Assembly (NCBI GenBank): GCA_039033855.1
Contig: JBCCBV010000001.1
Span: forward strand, 1 to 64,000
Length of the DNA: 64,000 nucleotides
Direction: 5' to 3'
Source of the DNA: JBCCBV01 sp039033855
GTDB lineage: Bacteria; Planctomycetota; Phycisphaerae; Phycisphaerales; Phycisphaeraceae
Position numbers and translations under genes: made by a program. Positions 52,619 to 60,849 of this stretch are shown here, in pieces (positions within the stretch are counted from its first letter, which is position 1; each line of letters starts with the position of its first letter). Below the pieces are notes generated by a model, which worked only from the letters and a program-made list of their open reading frames with translations, searched no databases and had not been told where the DNA came from.

Positions 52619-53299
52619 ATGACCCCGACCCCCAACCCCAACGCCGTGGACTGCTTGATCCTGGCGACCGCCCCGCCCGATGCGCGGGGGGGCGAGGCTT
52701 CGCGCCGGTCGTGGGCATTGTTTCAGGCGGTGGCCCGAACCCGCAAGACCGCGGTGCTGGTGGCCAGCGATGCGCGGATGTCGCTCGCGCACTGGCGCGA
52801 GCTGGGCGCCCGTTGCGCGTGGGTGGGCTTGGCCCAGCGGTCGAGCCTGAACCCGCGCAGCCGTCGGCTCGAACGGGCCGTCGAGGACGCCTTGTCGAAA
52901 CTCTCCCCGCAGGTGGTGCTGGCCGGCGACGCCGAACTGGCGGTCTGCGCCCGGGCACTGGCGGGCGGGCACCGGGTCGTGGTCGATCTCGACGTGCCAG
53001 CGGCATGCGGCGGTTCGCGCACCGAGCGCAGCCGTGCCCTGCGCTGGCGCGGGCCGAGCGCCGGGCAGCGCTTGGATCAAGAGCGGCGCGCCGCGGCCGA
53101 GGCCGACGCGGTTTTGGTGCGTCACCCCGCGTTCGCCGGGCGGGTGCCTGCGCCTCGTGTCATCGCGGCGCCCACCGAAGACCCCGGGCGCGTCGTCGAC
53201 GTGCTCGACCACCCTTTGGCCACCCATCGGCCGGTCATCGTGCGGGCCGACGTGCCCCGGGCCGGCGTGGCGACGGGCGCAGTGCGCCGCGCAGCGTAA
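52619..53299 (+). CDS. Short glycosyltransferase-like protein, N-terminal half only
   Basis: 226 residues. CLILATAPPDARGGEASRRS, then PQVVLAGDAELAV, VVVDLDVPAACGG and AAAEADAVLVRHPAFAG resemble the N-terminal domain of GT4 enzymes in XrtA-type EPS operons. The catalytic C-domain with an E-x7-E signature is absent; the frame stops before the convergent lipoyl synthase. It may be a remnant or a stand-alone regulatory domain. No frameshift is visible. Confidence 0.5.
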   Translation: MTPTPNPNAVDCLILATAPPDARGGEASRRSWALFQAVARTRKTAVLVASDARMSLAHWRELGARCAWVGLAQRSSLNPRSRRLERAVEDALSKLSPQVVLAGDAELAVCARALAGGHRVVVDLDVPAACGGSRTERSRALRWRGPSAGQRLDQERRAAAEADAVLVRHPAFAGRVPAPRVIAAPTEDPGRVVDVLDHPLATHRPVIVRADVPRAGVATGAVRRAA

Positions 53300-53320
53300 G
53301 CACGCAAAGATCTGCTGTTC

Positions 53321-54529
53321 TCAAGCGTTTGCGGGGGTATCGAGCTGGAGGACCTGCTCCTCGGCGTGGTAGCTCGAACGCACCATCGGGCCGGACTCGC
53401 AGTGGCGGAAGCCCGCGGCCTCGGCGTAGCGCTTGAACTCGACGAACCCATCGGGCGTTACCCACCGGCTGATGGGCAGGTGGTTCTTCGTCGGCTGGAG
53501 ATACTGGCCGATGGTCAAGATGTCCGCGCTTTCGTGCACGCCCGGATAGGTGGCCGCGGGGTAGGCGACTTCGGCGATGCGCTCGGCGGAGTCCGCCGCG
53601 GCGACCGGAGCGTCGTGGTCCCAATACGGGTTGGTGGATTGGCTGACGAGCGAGCCGCCCCGCCGGAGCTTCGGGCCGACCTCGGGCTTGGCCACGCCGG
53701 TGATCTGCCGGTCGAGCACGGCGCCCGGCGGCAGGTTTCGATTGGGGTCGGGCACGGCCATTGGGTCTTGGTTGCGGGCCGGGGCGTCGGACCCCACGCC
53801 GGGCACGCGCGTGGCGGACTGGACGTGGTCGATCAGGTCGAGCACTTCCTCGTCGGTTTCGCCGATGCCGACCATGATGCCGGTCTTAACCGTCAGCCCC
53901 TGCGCCTTGGCTCGGCGGAGCAGCTCGACGCTGCGCTCGTAGATCGCCTGGGGACGCACGACCTTGTACATCCGCGGCACGGTTTCGAGGTTGTGGTTGA
54001 GGATCTCGGGCCGTTCATCCAAGACGAGTTGGAGCGCATCCCAATCGCCGCAAAAATCGGGGATGAGCACCTCGACCGAGGTCTCGGGCGAGTGACGTCG
54101 GATCTCGCGGATGGTCTCGGCCCAGATCTCGGCGCCGCCGTCGGGCAGCTCGTCGCGGTTGACGCTGGTGACCACCAGGTGCTTGAGGCGCATGAGCGCC
54201 GCGGCCTCTCCCACGCGCCGGGGCTCGTCGAGGTCGTACTCGGGCGGACGGCCGGTCTTGATGTGGCAGAACCCGCACGAGCGTGTGCACACGTCGCCCA
54301 GGATCATCATGGTGGCGGTGCCGCGGGCCCAACACTCGCCGAGGTTGGGGCACTTGGCCGATTCGCAGACGGTGTGCAGGGCGTAGCGGTCGACCAGCGA
54401 GCGCGTGTCGCGATAGCCCGGGCCGCCGGGCAGCTTGGCGCGGAGCCAGTCGGGCTTGCGACGCTTGGAGAACGCGTCGCCGGCGACTTCGTTATCGATC
54501 ACCAGATGGCTGAGCGAGATCGGCGGCAT
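53321..54529 (-). CDS. lipA: Lipoyl synthase (radical SAM) with a long insertion
   Basis: 402 residues. Auxiliary cluster cysteines Cys55, Cys60 and Cys66 (CESAKCPNLGEC) and the radical SAM cluster Cys81, Cys85 and Cys88 (CTRSCGFC) are present, as is the RSSYHAEEQ end holding the conserved serine. It inserts sulfur into octanoyl groups on lipoyl domains. Between DLIDHVQSA and ADILTIGQYLQPT there are about 95 additional residues (239-334) not found in typical enzymes of about 310-330 residues. Neighbours are not lipoate genes. Confidence 0.93.
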   Translation of the reverse strand: MPPISLSHLVIDNEVAGDAFSKRRKPDWLRAKLPGGPGYRDTRSLVDRYALHTVCESAKCPNLGECWARGTATMMILGDVCTRSCGFCHIKTGRPPEYDLDEPRRVGEAAALMRLKHLVVTSVNRDELPDGGAEIWAETIREIRRHSPETSVEVLIPDFCGDWDALQLVLDERPEILNHNLETVPRMYKVVRPQAIYERSVELLRRAKAQGLTVKTGIMVGIGETDEEVLDLIDHVQSATRVPGVGSDAPARNQDPMAVPDPNRNLPPGAVLDRQITGVAKPEVGPKLRRGGSLVSQSTNPYWDHDAPVAAADSAERIAEVAYPAATYPGVHESADILTIGQYLQPTKNHLPISRWVTPDGFVEFKRYAEAAGFRHCESGPMVRSSYHAEEQVLQLDTPANA

Positions 54530-54633
54530 GGCAAGAGTCTAGCGCCCCCTCGGGGAAGAAGCTCGCTCACAAGAACCCTTGGAACGGGATCCTGCGTCTG
54601 GCAGGCCGGATCGATTCAGGCGATTCAGGCGAC

Positions 54634-54972
54634 TCAGGCCTTGGCGATGTCGAGGTACTTGGCGACGCTGGGCAGGTCGCGGAGCACATCGACGGTGGCG
54701 CGGATCGAGCCGGACTCGCCCGTTTCGCCCTTGACCGGCCGGAGCTTGACCTGCCGGCCCTGCCAGAGGCGGACGCGGCCGCCGCGCTGGTTTTCCCACT
54801 GGTTCTTCTGCCGGGCGATGCGCAAACGCTCGTGCTCGGCGGCGACGGCCTCGTCCTTGCTCAGCAGGCGGACCAGCGTCTTGCGGGCCGCGGCGGCCTT
54901 GGGCTCGGCAGCCACGGTGATACGGATCTGCGAGCCGGGTTCGATGGCGTCGGGGGTGAGCGTGGCGGCCAT
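54634..54972 (-). CDS. Small uncharacterised basic protein
   Basis: 112 residues from the ATG at 54972. Sequence includes EPGSQIRITVAAEPKAAAAR, QWENQRGGRVRLWQGRQ and KLRPVKGETGESGSIRATVDV. Rich in Lys/Arg, no membrane segment. No family recognised; an RNA- or nucleic-acid-binding role is possible from the charge only. A longer frame to 55017 is Pro-rich and unlikely. The 104 bases to the LipA start hold no gene. Confidence 0.5.
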   Translation of the reverse strand: MAATLTPDAIEPGSQIRITVAAEPKAAAARKTLVRLLSKDEAVAAEHERLRIARQKNQWENQRGGRVRLWQGRQVKLRPVKGETGESGSIRATVDVLRDLPSVAKYLDIAKA

Positions 54973-55143
54973 GGCTGAGTTTCCGGGGTCCGGGGTTCCG
55001 GGGTCCGATTCGGGCATTTGGGGAAGTCATTCGCCCCAATCGGGCGAGCCGTACACTGTTGCAAAACCGGGGCCAAAGGTCAAGACCCGCCAACCGGAAC
55101 CTCTGGTTCGTGCCCTGCCGCCCCGCCGGCCGATACCTCGGGT

Positions 55144-55800
55144 ATGGGCGACCGCCGACGATTCCCACTTCTCAAGGTGCTGACGCTGACCGTGGCCTTG
55201 CCCGTGGGGGCGATGCTGGGGCTGGGGCTCTACAAGGGCGGCCGGTCGGCCGTGGAGGCCGAGGTTTACCGCGACCGCCTCGTCGAAATGAACCAGCGGT
55301 ACGGCGACCTGGCCGAGCGGTACACCCGGGTGGTCAAACGCTCGGCGGTCACCGAGCTCGACGTGACGCCCGACTCGGTCGAGGTGGTCTTCCGCACGCC
55401 GCAGGGCGAGCTCAGCCGGGCCCAGACCCCCTACCGGGCCGGGGACGAGGTGTATGTCGACTTCGCCCTGGTGGACGGCCGGCTGATGATCCGCCGGGTC
55501 TTTGAGAACCGAACCGCCCCGGCCGACGGCGTGGTGCTCGACGAAAAACTGCGCGAGCTCGACTGGGACGGCGGCGCGGTCCGGCAGGGCTTGGCCGTAT
55601 CGCGCGAGCTAACCGAGGGCCGCTGGGCCGTTACCGTGACCGGCAACGGCGCGCTGGAACTCGGCCGGCTGGGCCCGCTCGACGACCCGGCGCTCGCCGC
55701 GGCGCCGTTTGTCGAACCCGGCGAGCCGCTGGACGAAGACCCGCGGGTCGAGATCGATTCGATCGGCTTCTTCGAGGTGCTCCGCCGATTGCTGGACTGA
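55144..55800 (+). CDS. Uncharacterised membrane-anchored protein
   Basis: 218 residues. One hydrophobic segment (LLKVLTLTVALPVGAMLGLGLY, about 9-30) at the N-terminus, then a coiled stretch EVYRDRLVEMNQRYGDLAER and a beta-rich part. The hydrophobic N-terminal end suggests an inner-membrane anchor with an extracytoplasmic body. No family recognised. ATG at 55144; the upstream open part of the frame (55018-55143) reads as non-coding. Confidence 0.6.
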   Translation: MGDRRRFPLLKVLTLTVALPVGAMLGLGLYKGGRSAVEAEVYRDRLVEMNQRYGDLAERYTRVVKRSAVTELDVTPDSVEVVFRTPQGELSRAQTPYRAGDEVYVDFALVDGRLMIRRVFENRTAPADGVVLDEKLRELDWDGGAVRQGLAVSRELTEGRWAVTVTGNGALELGRLGPLDDPALAAAPFVEPGEPLDEDPRVEIDSIGFFEVLRRLLD

Positions 55801-55865
55801 TCGAGAGCACGCCGTGCCAAAGCAGGGCAGCCCAGGACGCGTCCACTGTCCCCGCTTGCAGGGGC

Positions 55866-56774
55866 TTACAGCGAGACGATGTTGCGGAAGCTGGCGTAGC
55901 GCTGGTCGATGGCGGCGCGGTCGAGCGATTCGAGCCGGCCGAGCGAAAACGCCTCGATGCTGTAGCTCGCCACCACGGTGCCGTAGGCCACGGCCCGCTG
56001 CAGCGCCGGCAAACCGGGGTCGGCCTCGCCCGCTTCGGTGAGGAAGCCCATCATGGCACCGGCGAAGCAGTCGCCCGCGCCGGTCGGGTCGACGACCTTG
56101 GTCGAGGGGTACGCCGGCAGCGCGGCCCAGCCGTCGCGGTGCTTGACGATCACGCCGTGCTCGCCCTTTTTCACCACCACGAACTTGGGCCCGAGCTCGG
56201 CGAGCTTTTCCGCGGCGACCACCGTGTTGGACTCGCCGGTGTAGGCGCGGGCTTCTTCATCGTTGATGACGATGCCGCCGACGCGTTTCATGACCTCGGT
56301 GAGCTCATCCTTGGCGGTGTTGATGTAGAGGTCGATGGTGTCCATGACCGTGAGCGCGGCGCCGGGCAGGCGGTCGAGCAGCGCGAGTTGGTTCACCGGC
56401 TGATCGACCGCGGCAAAGACAAACCGGCTGTCTTTGTAGGCCTCGGGCATCGGGGGCGGGTCTTCGAGCAGCACGCCGAGCTCCACCGAAACGGTGTCGC
56501 GCTTGTTCATGTCGGTGTGGTATCGCCCGTGCCAGCGGAAGCTCTTGCCGTCGGGCCGGCGTTCGAGTCCGGCGCGGTCGATGCCGAAGCGGTCGATGAC
56601 TTCGACAAAGCCGTCGGGGAAGTCGCCGCCCACCGCGGCGAGCAGGCGGGCCCGGGTGAAGAACGACGCCGCCGCGGGGAAGTAGGCCCCGCTGCCGCCG
56701 AGCAGGTCTTCGGCCTGGCCGGCGGGGGTTTCTACGCGGTCGATGCCTACGGCTCCGGTCACGATCAAGCTCAT
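55866..56774 (-). CDS. PfkB-family carbohydrate kinase
   Basis: 302 residues. DLLGGSGAYFPAAASFF at the N-terminus holds the GG motif, and DPTGAGDCFAGAMMG near the C-terminus has the catalytic aspartate and anion hole. TDMNKRDTVSVELGVL is the lid region. Phosphorylates a sugar, nucleoside or similar; substrate not clear. GGAG at the right spacing before the ATG at 56774 supports that start over one five codons upstream. Confidence 0.88.
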   Translation of the reverse strand: MSLIVTGAVGIDRVETPAGQAEDLLGGSGAYFPAAASFFTRARLLAAVGGDFPDGFVEVIDRFGIDRAGLERRPDGKSFRWHGRYHTDMNKRDTVSVELGVLLEDPPPMPEAYKDSRFVFAAVDQPVNQLALLDRLPGAALTVMDTIDLYINTAKDELTEVMKRVGGIVINDEEARAYTGESNTVVAAEKLAELGPKFVVVKKGEHGVIVKHRDGWAALPAYPSTKVVDPTGAGDCFAGAMMGFLTEAGEADPGLPALQRAVAYGTVVASYSIEAFSLGRLESLDRAAIDQRYASFRNIVSL

Positions 56775-56835
56775 GTCGTTCTCCTTCAATAAAGCGCGGC
56801 CGAAGCAGCCGGTCGCGCCGATATTCTTGCGAAAG

Positions 56836-57258
56836 TCAGTCTTTCCAGTCGCCCATCTTGCACACGGCCTTCCACTGGGTCGCGGTGACGGGCTGCACGC
56901 TCAGCCGGCTGTTGTTCACCAGCACCATGTCGGCCAAGGAATTGCGGGCCTTGATGTCGGCCAGCGTCACCGGCGTGGGCATCGGGCCGACGGCCTTGAC
57001 CGTGACCATGCCGAAGCCCCGGCCGGTTTGGTCGGTCGGGTCGGGCTCCCAGGTCTTGACGACCTCGACCACGCCCACGACCGACTTTTCGGACACCGAG
57101 TGGTAGAAGAAGCAGCGGTCGCCCACGGCCATGGCCTTGAGGTGGGCGCCGGCCTGGTGGTTGCGCACGCCGTCCCACTCGGTGGTCTGGGCCTTGGCGG
57201 AGGTCTGGTCGGCCCAACTCCACGTGCCCGGCTCGGTTTTGATCAGCCAGTGTTTCAT
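56836..57258 (-). CDS. EVE-domain protein
   Basis: 140 residues, the whole protein being one EVE domain: MKHWLIKTEPGTWSWADQ, VGDRCFFYHSVSEKSVVGVV and VLVNNSRLSVQPVT. EVE/PUA-like domains bind modified bases in DNA or RNA. Length and start match the family well. The 57259-57447 region, 189 bases, holds no gene. Confidence 0.85.
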   Translation of the reverse strand: MKHWLIKTEPGTWSWADQTSAKAQTTEWDGVRNHQAGAHLKAMAVGDRCFFYHSVSEKSVVGVVEVVKTWEPDPTDQTGRGFGMVTVKAVGPMPTPVTLADIKARNSLADMVLVNNSRLSVQPVTATQWKAVCKMGDWKD

Positions 57259-57447
57259 GGGCAGCGGCTTGCAAAGCGGCCGGGCAGACGACTCGGTTGG
57301 AAAGCCCGACAACTTGCGAGGGGGAGGGAGGGTAGCGACTGCAACGCCCCTCGGCAGGGCGACACGCCGAACCACGGCCCCGCTGGGCCCAAAACCCGGC
57401 CGGGCGACGCGGGGATCCGCCGGGATCAAGTCGGGGTCAGTCAGGGG

Positions 57448-58104
57448 TCAGCCGGGGCCGAAGACCATCACCACGTGCGGGCCGACGCCGGCGATCTCGA
57501 ACTCGGCCGACACCACCCGCCAGCCCTGTCGCGTGTAGAAGCCTACCGCCGAGGTCCGCGCGTTGGCCCACCACCACGTCTTGGGTGCGAGGTTCGACCC
57601 ATCGACCGAACCGGCCCCGGAGTCGTCGCTCGCTCCGCCGTCCGCTCCAGAATCCGCCCGCGCCCGCACGGCCTCCATCAAACCGGCGAGCAGGAACCGC
57701 CCCACGCCCCGGCCCTGCGCTTCGGGCGACACGGCCATGCCCCGCAGCCTGCGCAGGCGAGGCGCCGGCGTGTCGGCGCCAAGCAGGACCTGCGGACAAT
57801 CGACCGGCGTGGGCGGATCGACACAGGCCTGCGGCAACGCCGTGGCCACCGCGATGGGCAACCCCGGGGCCGCCACATCCACCGCCGCCACGTGTGTGGT
57901 GCGCGGGTCGTCGTCCAGGTCGTAGCGCGACGCCTCCACGGGCAGGCCCGGCCGAAGCACACGGCAGCGCAACGGATGCACCGCCCCGGCCGTCACCACG
58001 AGCCACCGCAGGTTCTGCGGGGTTTGCCCACCAGGATCGGCGTGGCGTGGTGAGCGCGGCGTCGTTCTCGAATGCGCAAGCATGGAAGGCTCGGGCGTGG
58101 TCAT
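57448..58104 (-). CDS. GNAT-family acetyltransferase
   Basis: 218 residues. LRGMAVSPEAQGRGVGRFLL is the acetyl-CoA-binding motif A and NARTSAVGFYTRQGW the motif B region. The N-terminal about 40 residues are not in the domain. ATG overlaps the glutamyl-tRNA synthetase stop (ATGA). Probably acetylates an amine on a small molecule; the target is not visible. Confidence 0.8.
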   Translation of the reverse strand: MTTPEPSMLAHSRTTPRSPRHADPGGQTPQNLRWLVVTAGAVHPLRCRVLRPGLPVEASRYDLDDDPRTTHVAAVDVAAPGLPIAVATALPQACVDPPTPVDCPQVLLGADTPAPRLRRLRGMAVSPEAQGRGVGRFLLAGLMEAVRARADSGADGGASDDSGAGSVDGSNLAPKTWWWANARTSAVGFYTRQGWRVVSAEFEIAGVGPHVVMVFGPG

Positions 58105-59915
58105 CCGCCGCTCGGCTGTTGCGAGGGCGACTCGGCCGACAACGTGTTCAGGCACGACGCGATCCGCCGAAGCGTCATGTCTTTGCCCGACAGCGCCAGC
58201 GTCAGGTCGATCGGCGGGCTGATGGCCGTGCCGGTGAGCGCCACGCGCAACGGCTGGGCAATCCCGCCCATGTTCTTGAGTTTGACGGCGTCTTCGCCGA
58301 ACGTCTCGGATTCGACGAAGGCTTCGACAAACCCGCGGATCGGCTCGGGTTCCCACGGGTCGAGCCCCCCCGCTTGCAGCTTGGTTTTAAGTTCCACGTG
58401 GAACCGCTCGAGCACGTCAATCCCGTGCGCCTGGCCCTTGAACATCGCCTTCTTGATGGGCTTGGCGTCGGGATCGATCCGGTCGGTAACCGCCGCGTCA
58501 GTTTCCGAGAGCCACCCGGCCTGAGCGAACGGGTCGGCCAGCGTCTTGCTCCGCTCCTGTGTGCCGACGGCGAGCCAACCCCAGAGTGTGTCGGCGTCGC
58601 GATCGTCGGCGTCGACCCACCGCTGCCACTTCGACTTGCCTTCCGGCCGAAACGTCGAATCACGGATCGCCTTGAGAAACTTATCCGGCGGCATCTCCAC
58701 CACCGCCTCGGTGTTGAACTTCAGCAGCTTGTCGCGATCAAACTTGGCGTTGGCCTTGCCGATGCGGCCGAGATCAAACCGCTCGGCGATGTACCCAAGC
58801 GGATCGTCTCCGAAGCGCTCCTCGCCGTCGCCCGGCGACCATCCCAAGAGCGCGAGATAGTTGCACAGCACCGCGGACAGATAGCCGGATTGGCGAAAGT
58901 CGGCGGTCTCGATTTCCGGAAGCGGAACTCCCAGATCGCGTGCGATCTGATGCGCAACCACTGAATCATCATGCTTCTTGTCAATGAATCCACGAACATA
59001 CGCAACTAACTCGTCTACTTGGTCTGGCGATAGACCTTGCTCCAGGATCTGATCTTCACCACGCTTCCATCCAAAGGCAGCATCGATATCGGCCAAGTGA
59101 CGCGCCAAACGGCCAATGCGGTTCAACCAATCTTGTTGCTTCGCTGCATCCATCCCCTCCATATGCTTCTTCGCCGCGACCCGCGCCGCCTTGGCCTTGT
59201 CGCGCTTGGACATCTTGCTGCCGTCGGGGTTCATGATCGACGGCATGTGCGCCCAAACCGGCCGCCGGTACCGCTCGGCGTCGCCGGTGACCTGGGCCAG
59301 GGCGTCGTAGATCGCCGCGTGCTTGGGCGTGTTGTTGAGGTGCTCCTGCCCGCGCAGCACGTGGGTCACGCCCATCGCCGCGTCGTCCACGACCACGGCG
59401 AAGTGGAACGTCGGCATGTACCCGCCGGCCTCGCCCTTGCGGATCACAAAGTCTTCGAGTTGCGCGCCCTCAAAGCTCACCGTGCCAAACACCGCGTCGT
59501 CCACCGCGATCGGCTTGCCCATCCGCAGCCGCACGGCGCCGTCGTCTTCATACGCCAGGTCGGCGTCGATCAGCTTCTGAAACAGCGGCTCGTACACGCC
59601 TTGCTCGTGGCGCTTGGACTGCTTGGGGATGCCGGCGAACTCGCCCTCTTCATCCGCCCCCGGCCCGTGCCAAGGGTCGAACGACAGCCCCAGCCAAGCG
59701 AGGTCTTGCAAGATCGACTGGGCCGACGCGTCGGAACTGCGCGCGGCGTCGGTGTCTTCCATCCGCAGGTGAAACGTCCCGCCGTGCCGTTTGGCGAAGG
59801 CCCAGGCGAACAGGGCCGTACGCGCCCCGCCCACGTGCAGGGCGCCGGTGGGCGACGGGGCGAAGCGGGTCACGACGCCCCCGGAATCGGTGGGAGCGGG
59901 GGCGGGCGTATTCAT
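58101..59915 (-). CDS. gltX: Glutamyl-tRNA synthetase with an insertion after KMSKR
   Basis: 604 residues, against about 470-500 for usual enzymes. RFAPSPTGALHVGGARTALF is the HIGH-class motif and KMSKRDKA near residue 234 is the KMSKS loop. After it, residues about 245-335 form an insertion before QSGYLSAVLCNYLALLGWSPGD resumes the family sequence. It charges tRNA-Glu, and possibly tRNA-Gln, with glutamate. The DNA of the insertion at about 58900-59160 is visibly lower in GC than its flanks. The ATG at 59915 matches the family N-terminus. Confidence 0.93.
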   Translation of the reverse strand: MNTPAPAPTDSGGVVTRFAPSPTGALHVGGARTALFAWAFAKRHGGTFHLRMEDTDAARSSDASAQSILQDLAWLGLSFDPWHGPGADEEGEFAGIPKQSKRHEQGVYEPLFQKLIDADLAYEDDGAVRLRMGKPIAVDDAVFGTVSFEGAQLEDFVIRKGEAGGYMPTFHFAVVVDDAAMGVTHVLRGQEHLNNTPKHAAIYDALAQVTGDAERYRRPVWAHMPSIMNPDGSKMSKRDKAKAARVAAKKHMEGMDAAKQQDWLNRIGRLARHLADIDAAFGWKRGEDQILEQGLSPDQVDELVAYVRGFIDKKHDDSVVAHQIARDLGVPLPEIETADFRQSGYLSAVLCNYLALLGWSPGDGEERFGDDPLGYIAERFDLGRIGKANAKFDRDKLLKFNTEAVVEMPPDKFLKAIRDSTFRPEGKSKWQRWVDADDRDADTLWGWLAVGTQERSKTLADPFAQAGWLSETDAAVTDRIDPDAKPIKKAMFKGQAHGIDVLERFHVELKTKLQAGGLDPWEPEPIRGFVEAFVESETFGEDAVKLKNMGGIAQPLRVALTGTAISPPIDLTLALSGKDMTLRRIASCLNTLSAESPSQQPSGG

Positions 59916-59995
59916 CGGAGTGGTATATCCAAAGGGCAAACGGGCATGGTACGGATCGGCAGCAGTCGGTCACCCCGCCACAGCCCCGCGTCGGA

Positions 59996-60757
59996 TCAAG
60001 GCGCCTGTGCCGACGCCGACTTCGCCTCGCCCCGCAGCCCGTACCAGTACCGGCAGAACCACCGGCTGCGCGACGCCCACGGCAGGAACCCCGCCATCAA
60101 TACCCGCGGAACCTCCCGCGCAAACCGGTCCAGCTTGCGGTTGCTGGTCACCACCGGCGGGTCCTGGAACACCTCGAACCGCTGATCCCGCTCGACACCC
60201 CACTTCTTCAACGCCGACGACAGGTACAGCTCCTCCTTGATGAGGTAGCGCAGGTCGAACCCCCCCACCGCCTCGAATGCGTCGCGTCGGCAGAACAAGA
60301 AGCAACCGGCCGCCAGGTTCCGGCTGCGTGAAACCCAGTTCCAGACGAAACAGAACAAGCCCGGCAGCCAACCCACCGCCTCGTCGAAGGTCACCCGCGC
60401 CCCGCCGCCCGCGTCGCCCTGTTCGAGACGTCGCAGCGCTTCGACCAGCAACTCGGCCGACACACGGGTATCCGCATCGACAAACAACAGGTAACTGCTC
60501 GACGGATCCGCCTGCGCCGCCCCGGCGTTGCGGGCCCGGCCGATCTGATTCACCGGCTCAAACACCACCCTGTCCGCGCCGTGCTGGGTGGCGAACTCGG
60601 CGGTGTCGTCGGACGAATTGTTGTCGACCACGACAATCTCGCCCACGCCGTGCTCGGGCTCGACCGCCGACATCGCCGCCCGAAGGTTGGCCAGCGTGTC
60701 GGGCAGGGTCTGTGCCTCGTTGAAAGCGGGGATCACGATGGAATAGGAAATGGCCAC
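59996..60757 (-). CDS. Glycosyltransferase family 2
   Basis: 253 residues from the GTG at 60757. SYSIVIPAFNEAQTLPDTL and IVVVDNNSSDDTAEFA with YLLFVDADTRVSAELL contain the metal-binding DAD. GRARNAGA and the C-terminal VFQDPPVVTSNRKLDR are GT2-like. A hydrophobic stretch WLPGLFCFVWNWVS may touch the membrane. It may act on a lipid-linked sugar. It lies beside housekeeping genes, away from the glycan clusters. Confidence 0.82.
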   Translation of the reverse strand: MAISYSIVIPAFNEAQTLPDTLANLRAAMSAVEPEHGVGEIVVVDNNSSDDTAEFATQHGADRVVFEPVNQIGRARNAGAAQADPSSSYLLFVDADTRVSAELLVEALRRLEQGDAGGGARVTFDEAVGWLPGLFCFVWNWVSRSRNLAAGCFLFCRRDAFEAVGGFDLRYLIKEELYLSSALKKWGVERDQRFEVFQDPPVVTSNRKLDRFAREVPRVLMAGFLPWASRSRWFCRYWYGLRGEAKSASAQAP

Positions 60758-60813
60758 GGCAGACGGTACCGGCCGAGCCCCGGGCCCGTTCGCGCAATCT
60801 TCCACCTTCAGCC

Positions 60814-60841
60814 TTGAAGTACGGTATATGTTTGGTATTTT
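60814..60841 (+). promoter_or_regulatory. Candidate promoter in an AT-rich gap before the radical SAM gene
   Basis: The divergent gap 60758-60849 is unusually AT-rich for this DNA. TTGAAG, 16 bases and TATTTT form a plausible plus-strand promoter, but the predicted start would be almost at the ATG at 60850, so transcripts would be leaderless. Confidence 0.35.
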
Positions 60842-60849
60842 TGAGCCGC

